Shown here: in pieces, positions 1 through 12,350 of the stretch
Layout: each line of letters opens with the position of its first letter
Position numbering within the stretch: the first letter of the stretch is position 1
The notes under the pieces: generated by a model
What the model was told of the DNA's origin: nothing
What the model saw: only the letters and a program-made list of their open reading frames with translations
Database searches by the model: none
Position numbers and translations under genes: made by a program
Assembly: GCA_037954235.1 (NCBI GenBank)
Contig: JBBMOA010000016.1
Coordinates: 20,676,383-20,740,382 of the forward strand
Source of the DNA: Aulostomus chinensis
Lineage: Eukaryota > Chordata > Actinopteri > Syngnathiformes > Aulostomidae
DNA length: 64,000 nt
Direction: 5' to 3'

Positions 1-2310
1 TTTAGCTAAAATGCTTTGTCACTTATAAATTTCAGACCTTCAGTCATCCTGTAAATGTGACCTTGCTTCTAATTAGACCAGACAAACTCCAGCCTAGAAT
101 TCAGTCAGTAAAGGATTAGCTCAGCCAAACACATCCGATGGCTCCTGCAAGTCTGTGTCTCTTCTTGTCAGTTAAACCATTTTCCCAAGAGGCATTCACA
201 TTTGCATCAGTGTTTTTCAGTCAGTGGAAATTGCATTATCTTGCAGCTCTTGGTATAATTTTCTTGAATATTAAAGGGAGGGACCTGCTCAACTGCATGA
301 CAACCAGGAACCCACGAGGGTACAGCCCACTCTGGGAGAATGAGCACAAACTCGCAGGCTGATTCTCTCAAGATTGGTTTGACATCCCTAAAGTGAGGTG
401 AGCGAGCTCGCGTCTAGATCTGTCAACATTAGGTAGAAAGCTGGCCGTCGCTGCTCCTCACACCCTGCTGGATTTGTATCATGGCAGACTTATGAAGGCT
501 TTGCTCAATCACGCTGAAAAACTCACTGAAGAATGATATCATGTTGAATTGTCAAAGCATGGGTCGTTGATGGGTGAGACAGCCGTAAGTGCTGCACTTG
601 CTCTTTTGTCAGCATGCATTTAGCCAATATTGGAAACCATTTTTTTCCTCCTGACACGCAAAAATACATTTGCAGACATGAACCCTCGTATGTAAATGGT
701 TCCTTGAGAGCAGCATCAGATGCACAGTAGCAACACAAACATGCTCTAAAAGGTTGCACGTATGTAACCCGGATCATTGGGCGTATGACAGTGGGTGCTT
801 GGTAGTTTCTGATCGTGCTGCTGTAAATGATTGAAAGCTGCAGGGACATAAGAGGGCATGACAAGCTGATGCTGCAAAGCGAGCAATGCTTGAGTTTAAT
901 TGGCTCAGGGTGATAAAGTAAAACACTACATTGACGAACCTTTCTCTGCCCCTTCAGTCTTCAGCAAAATAAATTTCCAGGGCTAAATCCAGGTCAATAA
1001 AACAATGAGAGTCGCAAAGCACTTAAGATTTGTATCTGAAATATTAGAAAAGAGGAAATTTTAACGTTGAAGTAAACTTAGCAGGATGGTTCAGCGTATG
1101 AAGACTTGCAATCTTGGCAGAATTTTGCATACAAATGCAATTTTCCCCTTCGTTGGTTAATTACAAGCACATACTGTACTTGCAGCTACAGAAGAGGATA
1201 TGAAGCCAATACGCACTTACAGTATCTACTGCATCTACTCCTGCAGATTTAAGCCTGAAATAAAAGCCATTTTTTATGTCACATTTTTATGAGATTCACA
1301 CTGCTTATGAAGACAGTAAACGTTCTGTATTCGGCAGAAGGGACTTTTTCTATTGTCCTATGTGGAGGGGCTTAGAGAGCTGAAAGCTAGGGAAAGCGCG
1401 AAAGAGAGAAACAGCTGCTTTTATCCACAAAGCCTGCAACATGAACTCAGGAGGATTTTTTTTTTAAGTCAGTGGTGCCAGCTTGCCTGCCTTTGCATCT
1501 TGGATCCCGAAGTAGCTGAGAGGTCTGAGGACGCCTCAAAAAGTCCCTGAGGAGCGTTGAGAGTAATCTCTGCATATGAGAGCGGCAGCGACTTTCCTCA
1601 AATCCCATTTCACAGGGGTAAAAAAATGAATATTCTCCGCAAAAGAAGAAAAGAAGACATTTAATGCAACTTGACAAGTGAGGAGTCCAGTGTGAAGCTA
1701 ATGCCTCTAGCACACCTTGAGGACAGAGAGAATACAGAATGTTCTACCTATACTCCAAAGACGCCTGTCACGAGGCAATAGATACTTCCATTGATGTGGA
1801 GATGAGGGTCTACTGCAGTGTGGCTGGACACATGCATGTTAAGGGTAATTTTGCCCTCTACACAATGGCTGATCAGTAATGTCAGAATGCAATTTGCTTG
1901 TCAAAGTAGACTCATTATTCTTGTATTTTTTTTTTTAGGCATTTCAACATCCAGCTTAATGGTGCAGCCTCGCCCAGCGAGTGGGCTCTCACAGACCTTC
2001 TCATTTTAAACCAATTGTTCTCTATCTCACCTCTGAACATGAATAATTTTGCCAGCCAGCTTGTTAGAACTGTAACAGAACCTCATATCATAGCATAGCA
2101 TATATCCCTATAAAAACAATATAAAACACAAGCCCAGTAGTCATCAGGTGATAACTGGTATCTTTTTTTTTCTTTGTGGAGCTTTGAACTCATCAGAAAT
2201 TAATTAAAGTTTTTGTTTATTGGGTCCATTTCACACAGGCAGATATTTTCTTCTCTACTTAAGACGATTGCTCTTCATTGCTTCTTGTCGGATTTTGCTC
2301 CTGCTGCAGG

Positions 2311-2406
<96 letters not shown>

Positions 2407-4257
2407 ACACACATGTCATGTTCCTGAATGACATGCAAGCTTGACTTTCAGGCTCACATTGCACTTCTCAAGAGAGAGAAATCGTTTACTGATCACCTTA
2501 CATAAACACAGATCTTCAGAAATTACATATTTCTGCAAATTTTGTGGTTATGACAAAGATTTCCCTCAAAATAGGAATATTTTAAGCTTCTTGTATGATT
2601 TCTTTGGGCTAGTATAGCAAGTCATGAGGGTCCAGTGTGTTTGAAACCTTCAGGCAGTGTCCCTTCAGCCCTGTATGGAGAGAAAATGAGCCGATTCTTG
2701 TAGTTTCCACTTGATCTCAGGCCCTAAATTAAGACACAAATATCATTTGAATTTGAATTAACTTGACTGTCTGACCATGAAAGTCAAACGAGGACACTTT
2801 CAATTTCATATGCTGTGATGAATAACTCATTCATCCATGACTGTCCACATTCATTATTTAATGTCATAATCCACATTATTTAGAAGAATCCCTCAAGGAG
2901 GAATTTGACCATTTTGCACATCAAGTGAGATTAGCTGCTTTGTATTATTAATTTGATTGATAGTTTAAAGAAAGAAATGCAAACCATATGTTAATATGAC
3001 ACAAAGTCTTCAATAACTATGGTGTCAAATCAGTATCCTTAGCTCATGAAAATGTATTAGCCAGAAGAATGTGCGCATCAGTTTTCGTGGCGAATGTGCA
3101 ACAAATTAATAGATAAAATATATATGAAGAAACTGCAGCTCCTGAGTGCTGAATATTCAATCAAATTGTTCCCTGTGTGCATGCAGAATACACATGTTGA
3201 ATTTCTTTGAGGCATGAGCAGTATGTCATGCCGAAGGCTGCAGGGATTTCTGCACAGGAGAAGAGGCTAGTTTATGGCTCGGGAGAACAAGGAATGACAT
3301 GAATCAATGATAGAAGAAGAGCGGGGAGCGGGTTGGACTTGAGCGCACTACTGAGTGGGAGGAAGAAGGGGCGGGGGGTCCACAGAGAGCGTTACTCAGC
3401 TCTCTGCAGGGGATATGTTCAGCTAAATTAATCTGCTGTGAAATGTGCAAGTGGTGATGCGGCGTGTGCACTGGAGATTGGGAGGAAGAGTATGGGGGTA
3501 TAGGAAGGTCTGCTGGGAGGTTATGTCATGAAACAGGATCTGAAAAGGCAAATTCCCCCTAAAGGGTTTGAGTCCTTCATTCCAAGCCACCCTGTCACCC
3601 ATGTATTGCTCCGTCTGATCCTATTCCTCCACCCACGCATTGAATATCAAAACACAACACATGAGCATAGCCTATAGGCCAGCCAACGTATAGAGGTGTA
3701 GAGGGCATGGTGTGGTGGGAGAGGTCGCTTGTGGCTGCGCCGCTACACTTTGCCACATGTCATATATGTTATATATGTAGTGTTTACACTCAGTGGTGGC
3801 TGAGAAGCGTCAGGGAGTAAATCCGGATCTTCCAGTGACTATGTTTACATGGACGGCAGCCTAAATAAGCTCATAGTCACAGAAAGGGATAATTGGATTG
3901 GACATCTGAAGTAGTCCTTTTTTAGTCACATTGTAGATATTATACTCTTTAATCACTCTGTAAAATTCAAGCAGAGATTCGGCTGCATTTTTATGCCACG
4001 TTGTTCAGCTTCCAGCGAGTGTTAGAAACACACCTTCGAGGACAGTTTCATGCAGAAAAAAAAAGTTTCAGGTCAAATTCTGGAAGGTGTAGCATGTAAG
4101 AATGGACAATGGACAAACATCTTCAGCCACTGGTAAAACTTTGATCTATTTAGAATAAGGTCAATAGTTGGATTATTGCCATCTACATACTGTAAACGTA
4201 ACCACAAAACTTAAAAAAAAAAAGCTCCAAAATTATTTCTAAGATTGGGGAAAATAG
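1..4257. other. Gene-free stretch upstream of the receptor gene
   Basis: Unique AT-rich sequence and the CT/CA microsatellite near 2.3 kb. No exon with convincing splice sites and homology was seen. The missing signal-peptide exon of the receptor gene could lie anywhere in 1-12.2 kb. Confidence 0.6.
2313..2412. repeat. Compound (CT)n-(CA)n microsatellite
   Basis: About 40 bases of CT followed by about 50 bases of CA. It yields spurious low-complexity ORFs. Confidence 0.95.
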
Positions 4258-4266
4258 GACTGATGC

Positions 4267-4504
4267 GGACGGCACAGTGGTGCAGTGGTTAGCACTGTTG
4301 CCTCACGGCAAGAAGGTTCTGGGTCCGAGCCCTGGCTAGAGGGGACTAGGCTAATCAGATACTCTAAATTGACCGCGGGTGTGGCTGCGATAGCGAATTG
4401 GTTGTCTGTCTTTGTGTGTTGGCCCTGGTGACCTGTCCAGGGTGAACCCTGCCTCTCACCCGAAGGCTGCTGGGATAGGCTCCAGCCCCCATGGATGGAT
4501 GGAA
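4267..4504 (+). mobile_element. tRNA-headed SINE, internally deleted copy
   Basis: The A-box-like GTGCAGTGGTTAGCACTG and B-box-like GGGTCCGAGCCC are followed by the tail GGGATAGGCTCCAGCCCCCA and ATGGATGGATGG. The 9-bp duplication GACTGATGC flanks it (4258-4266 and 4505-4513). Confidence 0.85.
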
Positions 4505-4583
4505 GACTGATGCAGAACATAAAGATACTCCTGTTTGTCCATTCATCCATGTAGGGAATTCAATTTTTTATGCACGCCACACC

Positions 4584-4948
4584 GGGCTGCACGGTGGTGC
4601 AGTGGTTAGCACTGTGGCCTCACAGCAAGAAGGTTCCGGGTTCGAGTCCCGGCTCGGGCACGGGATCTTTCTGTGTGGAGTTTGCATGTTCTCCCCGTGT
4701 CTGCGTGGGTTCTCTCCGGGTACTCTGGCTTCTTCCCACCATCCAAAAACATGCAATTGGGGACTAGGCAGATTGAATACTCTAAATTGACCGTAGGTAT
4801 GACTGTGAGTGTGAATGGTTGTTCGTCTCTCTATGTTGGCCCTGCGATGGACTGGCGACCTGACCTGCCTCTCGCCCGTTGATGCTGGGATAGGCTCCAG
4901 CCCCCCCGTGACCCTTAATGTGTAGGAATAAGCGGAAGATGACGATGG
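4584..4948 (+). mobile_element. tRNA-headed SINE, full-length copy
   Basis: The head GGTGCAGTGGTTAGCACTGT and B box GGTTCGAGTCCCGG are Pol III promoter-like. The body (GTTTGCATGTTCTCCCCGTG) and tail (AGGCTCCAGC, AGCGGAAGATGACGATGG) follow. A perfect 14-bp target duplication ATGCACGCCACACC flanks it at 4570-4583 and 4949-4962. At 365 bp it is the longest copy in the window. Confidence 0.93.
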
Positions 4949-4962
4949 ATGCACGCCACACC

Positions 4963-5120
4963 CTCAATGTAAGGTTGAAGTTCTTCTCTTAAGGCGACAA
5001 GAGCATCTTGGGACATACGGAAGTTTTCATCATCAGTTGTCATCAATCACTCCTTCCACAAAGTTGTCCCACCATAGACTGGTTCTCCCAGGTCTTGTCC
5101 AAAGCCGTCTGGGTCACCTC
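4963..5120 (-). mobile_element. PIF/Harbinger transposase fragment
   Basis: The minus strand codes RPGRTSLWWDNFVEGVIDDN in one frame and then, after a frame change, DENFRMSQDALVALREELQP. WWDNF and FRMS-x(3)-F/L are conserved motifs near the N-terminus of PIF/Harbinger (HARBI1-like) transposases. It is very short and broken. The SINE at 4584-4948 lies immediately next to it. Confidence 0.6.
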
Positions 5121-5279
5121 CGATGAATTGGTGCATCAACAATTTGATAGAGGTAATTAAAGCACCTTCTCCATTCAGTAATATTTCCTGTACAGATTTG
5201 GTAGAACTGTTGAAAAGACACTTATATGTTTATTAGAGCTTCCAGATCAGCTTGAAGTTCCAACGGATATAAATAATCT

Positions 5280-5508
5280 GACATGTTTGTTAATTTCCCT
5301 GTAGTGGCGCATGTATGTGACGTAAACGCATGTGCAAAAGTCTGAGCAGACTTTTGCGTCTTTAGTATACGAGCCCGAACAAGCCCACATGAGTATACGG
5401 GAACGCAGGCCGTCAAAACGCTGTTCCTGTCTAAAACAAAAGGCACATCCGACAAAATGTTTTGTCGTTTTCACCCACGAGCGTTGTCCTGTAAACAGGG
5501 CCTTAAAA
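5280..5508. mobile_element. DNA-transposon end fragment
   Basis: TTTTGTCGTTTTCACCCACGA and CCTGTAAACAGGGCCTTAA resemble the ends of a common teleost DNA transposon rich in AAACG/CGTTTT motifs. AAAGTCTGAGCAGACTTTTG (5337-5356) is a near-perfect palindrome inside it. No transposase was seen. Confidence 0.4.
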
Positions 5509-5639
5509 TGCTCAAACATCGATGGGCCCGTGCGTTTTTCTCCACCATCTGTGATCACATTCCAAGTCTGTTGCTTCTCTGTGCACATAAAAGGAAGCAC
5601 CAGGCATCCAAAGCTGCATCAGGCAATTGCAACTTTTCA

Positions 5640-8600
5640 TCCCTCTGCCTTGATACAAAAGATAACGAATGAGTTTGTGTCAATTTGAGCCCCAGTCCTG
5701 TCCCCACTCACTTCTCCATAACACACCACTGATGTTCGCTTCTTCAGTACGCCGGAGGGGAAAAGTCCCCCACCTCAATATTCATTTTTGTCTTGACAGA
5801 TGATGTCACTGAAGTCCTCACACCACCATTTCCAAACTTTACTCCGCTTTTAACATTTTGAAAAATCACGGAGTTGGAGGAGTTAGGCTCATACGTGAGG
5901 GTTAAGTTAATCTTTGAAGAGAAAATTGTGTTAAGACAGACTGTTGTGAAGATATTTTGTATCAGTCTCTGTTGTATTGTCAGATTATTATTTGGTGTGC
6001 TTGATAAAACACTGTCATAATATTCTGTTGCAGCAGAGGAGAGACACTTCTTTGGAGATGATAAAAGAAAGACTCTTGATCCAATGTCATCTAAAAACAT
6101 TTGTTTTCTTTTAATGAAATCCAAGGCATAACTGAGTACAGTCCAATCCAATTGTAAGAATTAATCATAAAAATCATGAACACTTTCTAACAGATTCAAA
6201 GTTAATTCCTAATGATCGTCACTTAAAGCCTTATCAAAGATTCACAGTTGCATGATCTGATTCTTTTTCCATCAAAAACAGCAGAGGGTCCATCACTCAC
6301 AAATGATACGCTTCCGTCTCATTATTTAAAAGCTCAGCCGTTGGACGCTCCAGCTAAACTGCTTTTATTATGAATTTAGAGGATGTTTAGAGGGTCAATG
6401 ACAAATCCCAGAAAAACAATCCAAGGAGAAAATTCCTATATGAAAGGAGTGATGCAAAAAAAAAAAAAGCAAAAATAAAGACTGCTGAATTGTTTCCTGT
6501 TGCCCAGCTTCCTCCTCACCATGTTCAGATGGCCAAGAAGCACAAGCTGTGGTTTTGTATATTTACAATGTCATGATAATGAAGCTGTTTCAAGTGCCAT
6601 GTCAGATCAGCTCGTGTCATGCAGCTGTGTTTGTGTCAACAGCGAACTGTTGAGCTGAAGTGGCTGGATGCTTTTTAGAAATGTGTTTTGCAAATCTGTT
6701 GTGTCACTGTACGTGTGGGTTACAAAGGGGATTTAGCTCTCGCTTGTCAGTCAAACAGGGTTGACTGGCATCGGAGTTGTGACATTCCAAGCATGCAACA
6801 GGTCAAAATCTGATAATAAAATAGCATAAAACACATTCACAAGTAGGATTTGATGTATCTCAATGGCAAAAAAGGTTCAGAAAGAGGAAGTAGGTAACTG
6901 TGTATTGCTTCCAAACAAATTCTGAAGCACATACAGTATGAAACAAAAATAATCACCTTAATATAATTTAGTTGATGCAATTACTTTTAGAATGATGTTG
7001 GAGTAGTCTGTGAGTTAGCAGGCAGTGGCTCGCTTCTGCTCAGCGGTGGGCATTCGATGTGCTGTCTTGTCACTGGCAGCCGGGTGTGCAGGTGTGCTGG
7101 TCTGTCAGGGTGCATTCTGGGAAAAACGTGCAGACTTCTTTCTGGGGAGAGAGAGACCCATGTGTGTTGCGTGCATGTGTGCATGCGAGTGTATTGTGGT
7201 TCCTATTATAATGTCCCGCTGCCAAACACATGAATAACAAAAGAAGGGATATTAATATTAAGCCTGCGTGATTCATGGAGCGTTCCAGATCAATGTTTCT
7301 TTTTTCCTCGCTGTCAGGGCTCAGTGGATTCTTGGCAGTGAGGAAAAATGAGGTCTCATCCCAGTCTGCAGGTGAATGTTTAGACAGCCAAAAGTTAGAG
7401 AGTCAGGGGATTTATAGAGCTGGAGAGAGCCCTTTCATTGTCAGTCTATATGACAGTGATGCACAACAATGATGAATAGTTCTGTCACTATCAGTTAGAG
7501 GAAACTGATATTATTAGGACAGGCACACCACTTGCAGTCACATGTTCTGTGTTCCCTCTAACGTTCTCCATGCTGTTTTCATAATCCTCCCTCTCACTGT
7601 AAGACTTTGTCCTGTTTATTTTTTCATGATTTTTGCCTCCAACCTCCTCTCTGCGGAAACATATTTTTGATGCAGGTCACCAAACACGCGCTCACACTTG
7701 CACACACATGCAAAAAGCGTTTGTAACGTGGGTCACACAGGGCGACCCAGAATGATAATGCACTACGCTGGAGGCAGAGTGCTGTCACCACTGTCACTAA
7801 CATGGCTTTCCCATCCAAGACCGTCGCCTGCTGAAACAACAGGCTGGGAGCCATGGGAGTGAGACTTCCTGCCGCATAGCAACAGCGCTGGGAGCCAGTT
7901 GCCTCAGTCAGGTGAAACAAGTGTTGGTCTTAACAGGCAGGCCATGTTCTGTGCCTTTTTATTTTTGTAGAGATTTGCTTGTTGTCCAGAGGTCCATCTG
8001 TCCAGCCATGTGGTGGTTTCAGCAGCAGGAGCAAAAACATGAAAGGTGGTGTACACTTTCATCTGCCTCGCCAGTGTTATGTTTAGGATCAGAATATGAG
8101 AGAACCTCATTTAGCCCTGCAGGGAAGTGGTTTTGTTATGCAATTACTCTACATGCAGTTAGGAGGGGGGGGGGGGGGCTTCAATAATTCAAGAAAAAAC
8201 TATTATAAAATATTATTTTATCAATAATAAATACAATGTCAGTGACTAGAAAAATGAAAAATACAAACGCGCCAAATGAAATGATAAAGTAAGTAAACTT
8301 TTTTCAATATACTCTCTAAAACACACAACAGACAAAAAAAACAAAACAAAAACCTGAATAACATTGTTAAGGTCTGTTCCAAGATCACGGGAGCCTGACG
8401 AAATGACCTGTTCTCTCTCTGGAAGACGCCAGTGGTCCAGAAAACAGAGGGAATAATTAATCATGCACTTCTTGGTGAATTTTCAGTCATGCCCTAAGAT
8501 GGGTGCCATTAAGTGGCAGTGCCATAAACAAATCGCAAACTCATTTATTCCTTCTGCTATCAGGCTACTAAATGCTAATCATAGCCAACTTGCAGATACT

Positions 8601-8750
8601 AAGGATACTATAATTAAACCAACCTTCTGCACTATCGTGTTGTTTTTTTTTTTTTTGTTGGTCGAGATGTTTTTCACTGATATGTTGATTTGGATGTTGA
8701 GGTTTATTGTTAGTTTACCTATTTATTTGCATGAACTGAAACTACCACTG
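5640..8750. other. Gene-free stretch
   Basis: Unique sequence with a poly-G run near 8163. Open frames here are short, overlap on opposite strands and show no recognised domain. A hydrophobic frame at about 7025-7237 lacks an ATG and was not called. Confidence 0.55.
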
Positions 8751-8754
8751 AGAT

Positions 8755-9830
8755 AGCTTGGCAAGCCAGGCCTACATCAAGATGTTGGTCTGGAAAAACG
8801 CCATTGGCAGGGCTCAATCAGAGGGGCAGGACAAACGGCCTCTGCGCGCAGTAGGATAGCACTACAACCAATCAGAGGCGACATTGTCAGAGCAACAGGA
8901 CGGAATCCGTGGAGGTGTTTCGTGTAGGGTGTGTTGTGGAAAATTTGGAGAATTTTTTAAGTTATGGAGCACAACGACGAAAAAAAAAAAGATAAGAATT
9001 ATGAACGTGCTTGCACATTCAACTAGCATCTTCGAAAAACTGACGAAACCCCTACAGTAAGTATTGCTGAGAGATTACTGCATGTCGGTAGCGATAACAC
9101 TGGCAAAGTCAAACAGAATTTGTCAGCGGTGTGTCGCCCTTTTATCGAGACTTGATTGTGACTTGCTGGTGTCGCAGCGAGACAATAATCCCAAACGGGA
9201 TTCCACTGATGAGTCCCTTAGCGGAACTAACGAATAAATCAAACATTTCTCGTATCCAGTCAGCAAAACTCCAAAAATATATTTCTTTAATATGAATGAC
9301 TGAAGTGCCATTTTCTGTTCTTCTTTCAAGGAAAAGGTTAACTTTAAATAGTTCATAATTGAGACCAGCACAGACTCGAGGGACTGCCGTTTGCCAGCAG
9401 CAGCCATCTTTATTATTTTCAGGGACTTCCGAGCTACAACTGCAAAACATTTCCAAACCTGGCATCATGATGTTGAGCCTACCTACCAACAAGCCCACAT
9501 GATGTGACTGGCTTGACCCGAGTTTGGGTTTTGCTGCTCAGAGCCTGAGCCGTGTGCCGCTTGACTGACCATGGCTACAAATTAAATTTGCTACCGCTAG
9601 GGTCAGTCCATATTTCCAGGCTACCGCTGAGAGACTTTGAGCTCCAACCACAGCTGCGGCAAGCAGAAACACTCATATTCACTATAGTAGACGACGTTTC
9701 CACTCTGGTTTACTTTAGTCTGTCAAGACATCATTACGTCGTTTTGAGATATTTCTGTGTGTTTCTAAGTCGAATCTGTGTCACACTTACACAGCACAGG
9801 GTCAGGATGACTAATTAAATAAAGAGACTG
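8755..9830 (-). mobile_element. Repeat block carrying the helicase fragment
   Basis: The left end (GCTTGGCAAGCCAGGCC, ACGCCATTGGCAGGGCTCAA, CAACCAATCAGAGGCGACA) reads like an abundant teleost repeat. The block contains the helicase fragment on the minus strand. Terminal inverted repeats were not found, so the family and exact limits are open. Confidence 0.4.
9123..9407 (-). pseudogene. RecQ-like helicase fragment, probably transposon-derived
   Basis: The minus strand reads SIMNYLKLTFSLKEEQKMAL, then SFILKKYIFGVLLTGYEKCL and IYSLVPL. This lines up with the start of a RecQ/DEAD-type helicase core (LKxEQ Q-motif, then GVLPTGYGKSLIYQL). The Walker A motif is broken: TGYGKS has become TGYEKC. The frame fails soon after, and no downstream helicase motifs are found. 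It lies in a block of repeat-like sequence at about 8,755-9,830. Confidence 0.55.
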
Positions 9831-12237
9831 TCGCCCCCAGAAAACATGACAGCATCTGTTTGTGTTTGGCCCAAAACTACAATGCATTCAAGTGACGGAA
9901 GCCATTAGCTTCTGTAAGAATTGTGACGGTGCAAAGGAGGACATCGGGTGATGTTACCATGGAACGATGCTGAAATGCAGTGAAGTTGTTGTTTTCTCAT
10001 CTCCAACCTCAATGCTCCCTTAACCCATGAGGCGGCCTCTGACATTGAAGAAGTAGTATTTTATATAGAGAATGACAGGAAATGAATTTTATGGGGCAAT
10101 ACTGGTATTTGGTGACAATATATTGATCTGGCTTAACTAAATCTTTAATGATGTTGTATCATCGATTTAAGTTGTGGAAGGAACAGACAAATTATGCCAT
10201 GTTAATAGATGCAGCAGATCCAGAAATGTTTCTTTGCGTCTTTAAATATGTGTGTATTGAACCGTGTAAGTTTTTAGCTATGGACTGTTTAAAGGTGCAT
10301 CTTAGCGGACTCAGTTATGATCTTTTGTTGTTTAATACTCTCCTAAGTTTGTTCTTATCCCTTGTATTTGCTTGAACTGTGTTTTAGTTACTTCCTGTTT
10401 TATTTTGAAATTCTCTCCCCTTCTGTGTCTGGATTCCTGTCTTTTTGTTTCTCACCTTTTTTAATTAACCCACCTGTGTCTTGTCAGTTTGTTAGTTTTC
10501 TTGTCAGATCCTTGCCTCTCTCTTGTTTCTTGTCCAGTCATTAGTTTGAACTTATTGGGACAGACAATCCAACAATATCAAGAAAGCGGACCAAATTAAA
10601 GTACAGTTTGTTTGTTCGCTCTCCTGTTCATCCTGTTCAGTGCTAGTAACCTGAGTAACTCACTTTTCTTTGTAGGTTAGTTTTTGTTTAAGTTGAAGTT
10701 TATGCAATGGAATTATCAAAACATTCAGTCCCAGCCTCTCTTGCTTTGTTGCTGCATGCAGGTCCCGCTTCATCCATCTAACAGAAGAAATCCAGCCCAC
10801 CAGCTCAAAATAATATCCAGAATATTTGCCAGTGATATGGTATAGTAATAATCTGTTTTTATGAGATTGGTCTTTGTACTTATTATTTTTGTTTTCCACA
10901 ATATTTTATCCCAAATTTGTATTGTACCTTCCAATAACACCCATAATTAGGTGTCGTGAAAGTAAAACTGTCAAAAGTTGCTGCCTTGGATGAGTGCGAT
11001 CGAGTTGCCTCTGTTTGCTGATTTCTGAGGATGAATTGTGATGATGCAGATTGTACTTTATGATGCTCCTGAGACTTTCTGAAACGGATGTTTTGTGGAC
11101 AGTTTTGCTGTTGTTTGTAGTTGGTGGCGATGGAGTGCCATTAGTCTCAAGCTAAACGTTCCTGGCTGACTCCTTCCTCATTCTGGAGATGAAAAGAATC
11201 AAAAATGGTTTAAAAAAAACAAACAAATTTGAGCTGAAAATACCTATTTGTGAGCATTTGAAAAGTCCCGATACGCTTTTTAGATGAAGTATTTCTTGAA
11301 TATTTGTTTTCTATTGTCCAATTTTCTAAATGTGCAGCTGTACATTGACAGTATTTATAGAAATATACATGTATAACAGGAGGCAACAGCTCCACCAGGA
11401 GACACAAAGAATAATACACTTCCAATCATCTTGACCCAATTAATTTGTTTATGATTAAATTAAGGTATCAGAATTAATTTGCATTGATTTGCTGGCGCTT
11501 TAGACCACGAAGGATCTTAACTCATGAATGTGTGTAGATCTGTGTGGGCTGATAAGAAATACATCTCCCTCCCTTCGTCTTTTTCTTGTTGTCATACGTT
11601 TGACTAGAGCAGCGTACGAGTGACAGAGGGGACTGTGAGGCTGCCAGCGTATGCAGAATGTTTTCTGCCTCTGCACATGGCTTGATCATTCTTGCTTCGG
11701 CCCCTCTTACATCATGGCGCGTGCCCTGGAGCTTTCTCTCTACAAAGCAGGCGTTCTGTATTTAGAGCCTGATTTATACACAAACACACGTACCACTGGG
11801 GAAGACGCAATGAGTTTTTTCTTTGCCTGCTGCAATTGCCAGCAATGTAATCTTCTTCCCGCACTTCAACGTGCCTTTTTAAAAGATGGTGCTCCGAAAG
11901 AAAGAAACACAATCTAGTCGAAGCCACCAGAATTTGTAAAGGCTCAAGTGATTAGAGAATAGGAGAGATGGGAGGATAATGGACTCTGAACCCTTGAGAT
12001 TCAAAGTAATCCAACGAATTATCACAAGCCTTTTTTGTTCTTTTTCCGTATCCATTTTAATCTCCTGCTATTCCTTCCGCTCAGCATGTGTTGCTGCAGG
12101 ACTAAACCGACACCCAACTGTCCCTCTAAATAGTGAGGAGGCCACAAGGAGGAATTCACCTGGTGATTGCACAACGGGAGAGCGAAATGAAAAATAATTC
12201 TGATTTATCCCCTCTCTCTCTTCCTCTTTCTTCTCAG
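9830..12237. other. Gene-free stretch before exon a
   Basis: One CTTCCTGTTTTATTTTGAAA-type repeat and otherwise unique AT-rich DNA. The immediate upstream region of exon a has a good polypyrimidine tract (CCTCTCTCTCTTCCTC). Confidence 0.55.
10384..10545 (+). repeat. Interspersed repeat (CTTCCTGTTTTATTTTGAAA family), copy 1
   Basis: The core CTTCCTGTTTTATTTTGAAA recurs at 19945 and, inverted, near 20815. Pyrimidine-rich sequence with CACCTGTGTCTTGTCAG follows here. It is likely a decayed retroposon tail. Confidence 0.45.
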
Positions 12238-12350
12238 GTTGTTAGAGAACTCTATGCTCAACGCCGAAATGAAGGAAGGAGAGATTCTACCTCCGACCAT
12301 TCAGAGGCTGATGAGAGGATACAACAAGTACCTCCGGCCTTTCTTTGACA
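12238..12350 (+). CDS. gabrp: GABA-A subunit exon a: linker before the ligand-binding domain
   Basis: The acceptor TTCTCAG precedes it and the donor GTAAGG follows. It codes LLENSMLN...GYNKYLRPFFD; the GYNK-LRP motif is the usual start of the mature GABA-A N-terminal helix region. The first base completes a codon from an upstream exon not found here, and the last base A joins AC of the next exon to give Asn. Confidence 0.85.

Noticed and set aside
2213..2444. Open frames with Ser/Leu and His/Thr runs
   Set aside because: They are translations of the CT/CA microsatellite. The same applies to GT/CA-derived frames at 20.0, 33.0 and 40.5 kb.
4584..4650. tRNA gene-like A and B boxes
   Set aside because: The sequence cannot form a full cloverleaf and the same head recurs as part of SINEs with target duplications.
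7025..7237. Hydrophobic N-terminal frame resembling a signal peptide, considered as the missing receptor exon
   Set aside because: No ATG at its start, no splice donor in the right phase was clear, and no similarity to GABA-A subunits.
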